Of a stretch of 21,185 nt of DNA, positions 11,141-21,185 are shown in pieces (within the stretch, counting starts at the first letter, position 1; each line of letters opens with the position of its first letter). Made by a program: the position numbers and the translations under genes. The DNA comes from Actinomycetota bacterium (lineage in GTDB: Bacteria > Actinomycetota > Thermoleophilia > Gaiellales > Gaiellaceae), in the NCBI GenBank assembly GCA_013696185.1, contig JACCZA010000168.1, forward strand, positions 1-21,185, written 5' to 3'. Under the pieces are notes generated by a model. The model saw nothing but the letters and a program-made list of their open reading frames with translations. It had not been told where the DNA came from and ran no database searches.

Positions 11141-11163
11141 GGCCGGCGCTCTCGGAGCCGGCC
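11141..11163 (-). terminator. GC-rich hairpin between metH and the LCP gene
   Basis: GGCCGGC and GCCGGCC form a 7-bp stem around a 9-nt loop, in which CTC and GAG can pair further. It lies 45 nt after the metH stop and 27 nt before the LCP start, with no T-run beyond a mixed T/C stretch. It may terminate metH or sit in the LCP leader. The rest of the 95-bp gap holds a TACCGT box (TANNNT type) just before the hairpin, and nothing else recognisable. Confidence 0.4.
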
Positions 11164-11208
11164 ACGGTATCCGAGCGGTGAGATCTCCTCCTCGACGTGG
11201 AGCGAGGC

Positions 11209-14841
<3,633 letters not shown>

Positions 14842-14899
14842 GCCCGCTCCTTCGACGCCGACATGCTGCTACCTCGGGTCGGCCGGAAGCGCGCCTCGC

Positions 14900-15325
14900 T
14901 CAAGTCCCGCCGGCGACGCCGAGCTGGTTCTCGGCGTGGCGGATGCGCTGCTCGAGCTGCCACCGATCGGCGTCGGACTCGCCCGCCTCGAGCCGCTCGA
15001 GCTCGCTCCGAGCCTCGTCGAGCTGCCGCTGGGCGCGCTCGCGGTCGATCTCCTGCGCGGCGACCGCGTCGTCGACGAGCGCGATCGCCCGGTCGAGTTG
15101 CACCTGGAAGAACCCTGGCCCCGTCGCGAACTCGCGCACGTCGTCGCGCGACACGTGGACGCGCGTCGAGCCGGCCTTGAGCGTCGCGACGAGCGGTGCG
15201 TGCCGTGCGAGCACACCGATCTCTCCCGCCTGGCCGGGGACGATCAGGAGCTCGGCCTCACCCTCGAACGCCGGGCCTTCGGGGGTGACGACCGAGACGT
15301 CGAACTTGCGCCGCTCGTCGGCCAT
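14900..15325 (-). CDS. atpC: F1 ATP synthase epsilon subunit
   Basis: Epsilon is part of the central stalk of F1 and damps ATP hydrolysis through its mobile C-terminal helices. The 141-residue protein begins FDVSVVTPEGPAFEGEAELL and contains VPGQAGEIGVLARHAPLVATL (about 29-49), the typical beta-sandwich signature. A helical hairpin follows (about 88-135, DAVAAQEIDRERAQRQLDEA onward). Length is normal. ATG 15325 has AGGAG 7 nt upstream (15333-15337) and lies 17 bp after the atpD stop, so the two are one transcript. Unusually, no further ATP synthase gene follows; metH comes next. Confidence 0.95.
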   Translation of the reverse strand: MADERRKFDVSVVTPEGPAFEGEAELLIVPGQAGEIGVLARHAPLVATLKAGSTRVHVSRDDVREFATGPGFFQVQLDRAIALVDDAVAAQEIDRERAQRQLDEARSELERLEAGESDADRWQLEQRIRHAENQLGVAGGT

Positions 15326-15342
15326 TCAGCGGCTCCTCTCCA

Positions 15343-16848
15343 TCACGCGGCGGCGGGCTCCGGCTCCACCTCGGCCTGCGCGATGCGCTCGTCCTCGGCC
15401 TCGGCGGTACTCGCCGTCCCGGCACCGCGCCCCTTCTGCACTGCGCCCTCGATCGTGCCGACCATGTAGAAGGCCTGCTCGGGGAGGTCGTCGTGCCTGC
15501 CCTCGATGATCTCGGTGAAGCCGCGGATCGTGTCCTCGAGCTTGACGTACTCGCCCGGCGTACCCGTGAACTGCTCGGCGACGAAGTTCGGCTGGGAGAG
15601 GAAGCGCTCGATCTTGCGCGCCCGCTGCACGAGCAGCTTGTCCTCGTCGGTCAGCTCGTCGATGCCGAGGATGGCGATGATGTCCTGCAGGTCCTTGTAG
15701 CGCTGGAGGATCTCCTGCACGCGCGTCGCCGTGCGGTAGTGCTCCTCCGAGACGATGCCCGGCTGGAGGGCGCGCGACGTCGAGTCGAGCGGGTCGACGG
15801 CCGGATAGATGCCCTTCTCGACGATCGCCCGCGAGAGCACGGTCGTCGCGTCGAGGTGCGCGAACGTGTTCGCCGGCGCGGGGTCCGTGAGGTCGTCGGC
15901 CGGGACGTAGATCGCCTGCACGGACGTGACCGATCCGGCCCGGGTCGACGTGATCCGCTCCTGCAGCTGCCCCATCTCGGTCGCGAGCGTGGGCTGGTAG
16001 CCCACGGCGCTCGGCATGCGGCCGAGGAGTGCCGAGACCTCCGAGCCCGCCTGCACGAAGCGGAAGATGTTGTCGATGAAGAGGAGGACGTCCTGGCCCT
16101 GGTCGCGGAAGTACTCCGCCATCGTCAGGGCCGAGAGCGCCACGCGCAGGCGGGCACCGGGCGGCTCGTTCATCTGCCCGTAGACGAGCGCGACCTTGTC
16201 GATCACCTCCGACTCCTGCATCTCCAGGTAGAGGTCGTTGCCCTCGCGGGTCCGCTCGCCGACCCCCGCGAAGACCGAGACGCCGCCGTGCTGGCGGGCG
16301 ATGTTGTGGATCAGCTCCTGGATCAGCACCGTCTTGCCCACGCCCGCACCGCCGAAGAGGCCGATCTTGCCGCCCTTCACATAGGGGGCGAGCAGGTCGA
16401 TCACCTTGATCCCCGTCTCGAAGATCTCCGTCGTCGGAGACAGATCGCGGAAGGCGGGCGGATCGCGGTGGATCGGCCAGCGCTCGCCTTCGTCGGTCTC
16501 GTCGCCGCGCTCGTCGATCGCCTGGCCGAGCACGTTGAAGATCCGGCCGAGCGTCGCGTCGCCGACGGGCACCGAGATCGGTGCCCCGGTGTCGTAGACG
16601 TCGATGCCGCGCGCGAGGCCGTCGGTCGAGTCCATCGCGACCGCGCGGACGCGGTCGTCACCGAGATGCTGCTGCACCTCGGCGATCAGCGTGCTCGCCT
16701 CCCGGCCGTCGCGGGCGGGGATCTCGATGCGCAGGGCGTGGTTGATCTGCGGCAGGCCGCCGGTGAAAAGGGCGTCGACAACGACGCCCTTGATCTCGAT
16801 CAGCTTCCCGGACTTCGTCCGGCCGTTCGTGGGGGGCTGTTCAGCCAT
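15343..16848 (-). CDS. atpD: F1 ATP synthase beta subunit
   Basis: Beta is the catalytic subunit of F-type ATP synthase. From ATG 16848 the product is 501 residues, with AGGAG 4 nt upstream (16853-16857). An upstream GTG-type start would add 13 basic residues unlike the family and is less likely. Motifs: GGAGVGKT P-loop (166-173), VFAGVGERTREGNDLY, ALVYGQMNEPPGAR, LLFIDNIFRFVQAGSEVSALLGRMPSAVGYQPTL (in two parts, Walker B and ATPase signature), and AIYVPADDLTDPAP. The N-terminal IEIKGVVVDALF replaces the usual IGPVVDVXF. The C-terminus runs about 26 residues beyond the normal end with an acidic, Ala/Glu-rich tail, so it is longer than the usual 460-480. The gene is not preceded by atpG; a zinc-finger anti-sigma factor gene lies upstream instead. 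Confidence 0.97.
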   Translation of the reverse strand: MAEQPPTNGRTKSGKLIEIKGVVVDALFTGGLPQINHALRIEIPARDGREASTLIAEVQQHLGDDRVRAVAMDSTDGLARGIDVYDTGAPISVPVGDATLGRIFNVLGQAIDERGDETDEGERWPIHRDPPAFRDLSPTTEIFETGIKVIDLLAPYVKGGKIGLFGGAGVGKTVLIQELIHNIARQHGGVSVFAGVGERTREGNDLYLEMQESEVIDKVALVYGQMNEPPGARLRVALSALTMAEYFRDQGQDVLLFIDNIFRFVQAGSEVSALLGRMPSAVGYQPTLATEMGQLQERITSTRAGSVTSVQAIYVPADDLTDPAPANTFAHLDATTVLSRAIVEKGIYPAVDPLDSTSRALQPGIVSEEHYRTATRVQEILQRYKDLQDIIAILGIDELTDEDKLLVQRARKIERFLSQPNFVAEQFTGTPGEYVKLEDTIRGFTEIIEGRHDDLPEQAFYMVGTIEGAVQKGRGAGTASTAEAEDERIAQAEVEPEPAAA

Positions 16849-16914
16849 GTGTCTCCTGAGGGCGGCGTCGCGGGACGGGCGCGCCACGCGCAGAAGCGCC
16901 GGCGCAGCGCCTTC

Positions 16915-16920
16915 AGTCTA
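16915..16920 (-). promoter_or_regulatory. Candidate -10 box upstream of atpD
   Basis: TAGACT on the minus strand matches TANNNT and lies 66 nt before the atpD start codon, inside the only sizeable intergenic gap (218 bp). No good -35 is seen at 16-18 nt. Two CTCGAG palindromes (16935-16940 and 16965-16970) sit upstream, 30 bp apart. The separation of atpDC from other genes implies a promoter in this gap, but the exact site is a guess. Confidence 0.3.
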
Positions 16921-16974
16921 ACGAAGCGCGGATACTCGAGCCCCGCCTCCCGGGCGCGACTGGACTCGAGGGCG

Positions 16975-16991
16975 GCCGCCACCCGGGCGGC
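16975..16991 (-). terminator. GC hairpin in the anti-sigma/atpD gap
   Basis: GCCGCC and GGCGGC form a 6-bp stem with a 5-nt loop, 76 nt after the anti-sigma factor stop and before the candidate atpD promoter. There is no T-run. In DNA this GC-rich such a hairpin is expected often by chance, so its role as a terminator is weakly supported. Confidence 0.25.
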
Positions 16992-17066
16992 GTGATCGAG
17001 GCCTCAGACGAACGAGGAGACGCGGTCGGGAAGCACCTCTTCGCAGGGTAGCGGGCGCGCTCGGGG

Positions 17067-17534
17067 CTACGACGTCCGCACGAGGAGAGCCGGCTTGATG
17101 AAGCCGATGCTCCGGGGCAGCTGCTTGGTGTTCAGATCGCGCAGGAGCGGATCGGAGCCGACGCTGCCGACCATCGGCGCGCGCGCCGGCGGAGCCGCGC
17201 TGCGCTCCGTACCTCGCGCAGGCCAGCTGAGGACCGTCGCCGCTCCGAGACCGGCCACGAGCATGGCGGCGGCGGCGGCCGAGAAACGGCGCGCCGGGAA
17301 GGAGCTGCGCCTGCTCGGCAGCTCGAACGACCGTCGGGGCAACTCGAGCTGCGCCGAGCGGATCGCGCCCGTGATCTGCTCGAGCTCGGAGCGGACGGCG
17401 CGACACGGCGCGCAGCGCTCGAGGTGCGCGGCGAGCAGCCGGCCCTCCAGCTCGGAGAGCTCGCCGTCGAGCGCGAGTGCCACCCACGCGCGGGCGCGCT
17501 CGCAACGTGCCTGGAATGACGTCACCTGCCTCAC
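17067..17534 (-). CDS. Zinc-finger (HC2-type) membrane anti-sigma factor
   Basis: ZAS-type anti-sigma factors hold an ECF sigma factor at the membrane until a signal releases it. The 155-residue protein shows the N-terminal zinc motif H37-X3-C41-X2-C44 (HLERCAPC) with C11 as probable fourth ligand, the characteristic ALDGELSELEGRLLAAHLERC, one membrane helix (about 83-104) and a short external tail of about 50 residues rich in Pro, Arg and Ala. GTG 17534 is used; a second in-frame GTG three codons in has GAGG close upstream and is nearly as good. No sigma factor gene is beside it. It sits alone between the transporter operon and atpD. The external tail has no recognisable sensor domain. Confidence 0.85.
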   Translation of the reverse strand: MRQVTSFQARCERARAWVALALDGELSELEGRLLAAHLERCAPCRAVRSELEQITGAIRSAQLELPRRSFELPSRRSSFPARRFSAAAAAMLVAGLGAATVLSWPARGTERSAAPPARAPMVGSVGSDPLLRDLNTKQLPRSIGFIKPALLVRTS

Positions 17535-17597
17535 ACAAGCTCTGACGGAAAGCGTGCGCCGGAGTTAGCGCGAATCCCGAATACCACCCACCTGGGG

Positions 17598-17617
17598 TAG
17601 CAGACGCCCTCCTGCTA
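17598..17617 (-). terminator. Short inverted repeat at the end of the transporter operon
   Basis: On the minus strand TAGCAG, 8 nt, CTGCTA form a 6-bp stem whose first arm contains the TAG stop of the small membrane protein. It marks the end of the dppBDF-membrane-protein unit and precedes the anti-sigma gene by about 60 bp. There is no T-run, so the terminator role is tentative. The remainder of the 80-bp gap shows nothing firm. Confidence 0.3.
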
Positions 17618-17998
17618 GAGCAAATGCACACGGCTGTCAGCGGCCACCCCGAGCAGGATGAGCGCGAAGCCGAGCGAGACGAAGATGGCCGAGTTCGAGA
17701 GTGCTTCCTCCCGCTCGGACGGCGTCGCCCAGCGCAGCCGTCCCGACCCCACCCCGATCCCGAACATCCCGGCGGCCGCGGGCAGCTCCGACCCGTCGCC
17801 CTTGATGCGCGCCGGGCCTCGGTTGCCGACGAAGAAGCCCGCCACGAGCAGAAAGGAGCCGACGAGGTACAACCCGACGGAGATCGAGCGATCGGCGGCT
17901 GAGCCGAGCAGGAGCCCGGCGGCGAGCGAGACGGCGATCGTCCCGCCCGCAACGGCGGCGAGCAGGATGGCGAAGCGGCGTGCAGCCGCGCGGAGCAT
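17615..17998 (-). CDS. Small membrane protein with three predicted helices, unknown function
   Basis: I do not recognise this 127-residue protein. It has three hydrophobic segments, about residues 9-32 (ILLAAVAGGTIAVSLAAGLL), 38-58 (ISVGLYLVGSFLLVAGFFV) and 103-121 (SAIFVSLGFALILLGVAA). A polar loop between helices 2 and 3 contains NRGPARIKGDGSELP and RLRWATPSEREEALSNS. The ATG at 17998 shares its A with the TGA of the upstream dppF-like ATPase (TGATG), so it is translated with the transporter. It does not look like an ABC permease, since it has no EAA loop and is too short. It may be an accessory subunit or simply a passenger of the operon. Composition matches neighbours. Confidence 0.8.
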   Translation of the reverse strand: MLRAAARRFAILLAAVAGGTIAVSLAAGLLLGSAADRSISVGLYLVGSFLLVAGFFVGNRGPARIKGDGSELPAAAGMFGIGVGSGRLRWATPSEREEALSNSAIFVSLGFALILLGVAADSRVHLL

Positions 17999-19095
17999 CA
18001 GGGCGTCGTCTGCGTCGCGCCCGAGACGGCCGCCGCCTGCGCCGGATTGCGCATCTCGTCCTCGTTCAGCGGCCAGCGCTCGAGCGGGTAGTGGCACGCC
18101 GCGAACTGGCCGTCGCCGAACGGGTAGAGCGGCGGCGGCTCGACGTCGCAGTGGCCCGGCTGGAAGCGCGGGCAGCGTGGATGGAAGTTGCAGGCGGCCG
18201 GAGGATTGAGCGGGCTCGGCACGTCGCCCTCGAGCACGATCGGCTTGCGCAGCCGGCCGAGCTCGGGGTTCGGGATCGGCACGGCGGAGAGGAGCGCGCC
18301 CGTGTAGGGGTGCTTCGGCGCGTCGTAGAGCTGGTTCCGCGGCGCGTACTCCTTGATCTTGCCGAGGTACATGACGGCGACCCGGTCGGAGATGTGACGG
18401 ACGACGTTCAGGTCGTGCGCGATGAAGATGTAGGTCAGCCCGAACTCCTTCTGCAGGTCCTTCAGGAGGTTCAGGATCTGGGCCTGCACCGACACGTCGA
18501 GCGCCGAGACGGGCTCGTCGCAGACGATCAGCTTGGGGTTGACGGCGAGCGCCCGGGCGACGCCGATCCGCTGCCTCTGACCGCCGGAGAACTCGTGCGG
18601 GAAGCGGTTGTAGTGCTCCGGGTTGAGGCCGACGACCTCGAGCAACTCCTGCACGCGGCGCTTGATCTCCGCGTCCGTGCCGAGCTTGTGCACCTCGAGC
18701 GCCTCGGCGACGATGAAGCCGACGCGCTTGCGGGAGTTGAGCGACGCGTAGGGGTCCTGGAAGATCATCATCAGCTCGCGCCGGATCGGCCGCATGTCCG
18801 CCCGGGAGAGGTTCGTGATGTCGCGGCCCCGGAAGACGACGCGGCCGCCCGTCGGGTCGATCAGGCGCATGATGCAGCGCGCCATCGTCGACTTGCCGCA
18901 GCCGGACTCCCCGACGACGCCGAGCGTCTCGCCCTCCCGGACCCTGAAGCTGACGCCGTCGACCGCCCGGACGGCTCCGACCTGCTTCTGGAAGACGATC
19001 CCGCGCGTGACCGGGAAGTGCTTCTCGAGATCCTCGACGACGAGGAGGTCCTCGCCCGCGGCAGTGCCGTTCGTCGTCGTGACCTGAGTCGCCAT
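17998..19095 (-). CDS. dppF: Peptide ABC transporter ATP-binding protein, DppF/OppF type
   Basis: One of two ATPases that drive a dipeptide/oligopeptide-type (PepT family) importer. The 365-residue protein shows Walker A GESGCGKST (62-70), Q-loop FQDPYASLN (112-120), signature FSGGQRQRIGVARAL (169-183), Walker B LIVCDEP (189-195), switch His in FIAHDLNVV (H227), and the C-terminal oligopeptide-transporter region HPYTGALLSAVPIPNPE. After it come cysteines C302, C308, C316 and C334, the cluster found in Opp/Dpp ATPases and reported to hold an iron-sulfur centre. The FQKQVGAVRAVDGVSF insertion before Walker A is typical of the F-type rather than the D-type ATPase. It follows the dppD-like gene by 9 bp. 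Substrate (peptide, nickel, sugar) cannot be told from the ATPase. Confidence 0.93.
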   Translation of the reverse strand: MATQVTTTNGTAAGEDLLVVEDLEKHFPVTRGIVFQKQVGAVRAVDGVSFRVREGETLGVVGESGCGKSTMARCIMRLIDPTGGRVVFRGRDITNLSRADMRPIRRELMMIFQDPYASLNSRKRVGFIVAEALEVHKLGTDAEIKRRVQELLEVVGLNPEHYNRFPHEFSGGQRQRIGVARALAVNPKLIVCDEPVSALDVSVQAQILNLLKDLQKEFGLTYIFIAHDLNVVRHISDRVAVMYLGKIKEYAPRNQLYDAPKHPYTGALLSAVPIPNPELGRLRKPIVLEGDVPSPLNPPAACNFHPRCPRFQPGHCDVEPPPLYPFGDGQFAACHYPLERWPLNEDEMRNPAQAAAVSGATQTTP

Positions 19096-19104
19096 GCGCG
19101 TCCG

Positions 19105-20144
<1,040 letters not shown>

Positions 20145-20145
<1 letters not shown>

Positions 20146-21110
20146 TACGCCAGCCGGATGCGCGGGTCGATCCAGGCGTAGAACAGATCGACGAAGAGGT
20201 TGAAGACGATGATCGAGAGCGTGCCGAAGACGACGACGCCCTGCGTGATCGGCAGGTCGAAGGAGGTGATGCTCTGGATCGCCACCTGTCCGAGTCCTGG
20301 GAGGCCGTAGACGGTCTCAGTGAAGATGGCGCCGCCGAGCGCGATGCCGATGTCCATGCCGAGCATCGTCACGACGGCGAGCATCGCGTTGCGCAGCACG
20401 TGCGAGCGCATCACCTGGGACTCCGGCGCGCCCTTCGCACGCGCGGTGCGCACGAAGTCCTCGTTCAGGGTCTCCATCACGTTCGCGCGAATCATGCGCA
20501 CGTACGTCGCCGCGAAGAGAATGGCGAAGGTCGCCCAGGGCAGAGCCATGTGATAGGCCCAGTCGATCGGGCCGCCGCACCCCGTGTCCCCGTTGATCGC
20601 GTCGCAGTAGCCCGAGATCGGCGTGATGCCCCACTTGTAGCCGAAGAAGTAGGCGAAGATGAGACCGATCCAGACGGGATGAGCCGAGATCCCGATCAGG
20701 ACGAAGGTCATCGATGCTCTGTCTAAGAGCGAGCGCGGCCTCAGTGCCGAGAGGATTCCGACGGGTAACGCGAGCAACATCCAGAAGACGACGCCGCCGA
20801 AGACGAGCGACGCGGTCACGGGCGCCGCGTTCTTGATGATGTCGTTCACGTCCTGCCGCGTGGCGAAGGACCGGCCGAGCGACTGCTCGAAGACGAGTCG
20901 CTTCATGAAGCGGTAGTACTGGACGTAGACCGGCTGGTCGATGCCGAGGAACTTCTCGACCTCGGCGATCTTCTCCGCCTGAGCCGACTTGCCGGCGGCG
21001 AGCTGAGCCGGGTTCGCCGGGATGATGAAGAAGATGACGTAGGTGACGATCGTGACCGAGACGAACAGCACGATCGCCCACAGCACGCGCCTGATCAGGT
21101 ACTGGAGCAT
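20145..21110 (-). CDS. dppB: Peptide ABC transporter permease, DppB type
   Basis: Inner-membrane channel subunit of a PepT-family importer. The 321-residue protein starts MLQYLIRRVLWAIVLFVSV, a first helix with a positively charged lead as in DppB/OppB, followed by the external region with FLGIDQPVYVQYYRFMKRLV and LGRSFATRQDV. Further helices lie at about 95-120, 130-155, 190-215, 240-265 and 285-310. The cytoplasmic EAA loop reads NVMETLNEDFVRTARAKGAP (from about 211) and contacts the ATPases. The ending DLFYAWIDPRIRLA is typical of DppB. ATG 21110 lacks a clear Shine-Dalgarno; AAGGT lies about 11 nt upstream, and a TAAGGT box (21122-21127) could be a -10. The 75 bp upstream contain stops in all three minus frames and nothing I can identify as an upstream gene. 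Confidence 0.93.
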
Positions 21111-21185
21111 TGGCTACCCGGACCTTATCTCAGAGGGAAGGAAAACGGATGCTGCCGAAGCGAGAACGGGGCGCCGACCTCGGCC

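Noticed and set aside
14842..14899. Possible cobalamin or SAH riboswitch before metH
   Set aside because: The gap is only 58 nt, with none of the expected conserved boxes or stems, and includes the metH Shine-Dalgarno.
16800..16982. 60-codon minus-strand frame in the gap upstream of atpD
   Set aside because: It overlaps the atpD start in another frame, has no Shine-Dalgarno or motif, and is rich in Arg and Ala as expected for random GC-rich frames.

Overview
The window is high-GC DNA (about 70 % by eye, strong G/C third-position preference). It carries 18 protein-coding genes, all on the minus strand, so transcription runs from the right end (21185) to the left end (1). The gene set suggests an actinomycete-type (Actinomycetota) bacterium, possibly a deep-branching class such as Thermoleophilia: comF-hpf-secA order, LytR-CpsA-Psr envelope ligase with an N-terminal membrane anchor, zinc-finger anti-sigma factor, GTG starts and TANNNT-like -10 boxes. 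The lineage is inferred from gene style only; there is no rRNA or other marker in the window.

Layout in transcription order. (1) 21110-17615: peptide-type ABC transporter, permease (dppB-like), two ATPases (dppD- and dppF-like) and a small three-helix membrane protein, with 1-base stop/start overlaps at two junctions. The second permease and the substrate-binding protein are not in the window. (2) 17534-17067: a zinc-finger anti-sigma factor without an adjacent sigma factor. (3) 16848-14900: atpD and atpC, separated from all other F-type ATP synthase genes. (4) 14841-11209: full-length cobalamin-dependent methionine synthase metH. (5) 11113-7106: an envelope block with an LCP ligase, UDP-glucose 6-dehydrogenase and a sugar-phosphate nucleotidyltransferase, packed almost without gaps. 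(6) 7082-4413: a cupin, S-adenosylhomocysteine hydrolase and methylthioribose-1-phosphate isomerase. (7) 4329-1: comF-like gene, long-form ribosome hibernation factor hpf, an unrecognised 169-residue protein, and secA running off the left edge.

Two functional themes recur. MetH, AhcY and MtnA serve the methionine/SAM cycle and methylthioadenosine salvage: AhcY releases homocysteine, MetH remethylates it, and MtnA salvages methylthioribose 1-phosphate. The LCP, Ugd and nucleotidyltransferase genes fit synthesis and attachment of a uronic-acid-containing wall polymer. The remaining genes are housekeeping (ATP synthesis, protein export, ribosome hibernation, peptide uptake).

I see no tRNA or rRNA gene, CRISPR array, insertion sequence, phage gene, toxin-antitoxin pair or defence system. 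The longest gene-free stretch is 218 bp (16849-17066). This is a core-genome region. The most notable points are the unknown gene between hpf and secA, the isolated atpDC pair, the probable non-standard start of mtnA, the short archaeal/Thermotoga-like AhcY, and substituted metal-ligand positions in the cupin and the nucleotidyltransferase.
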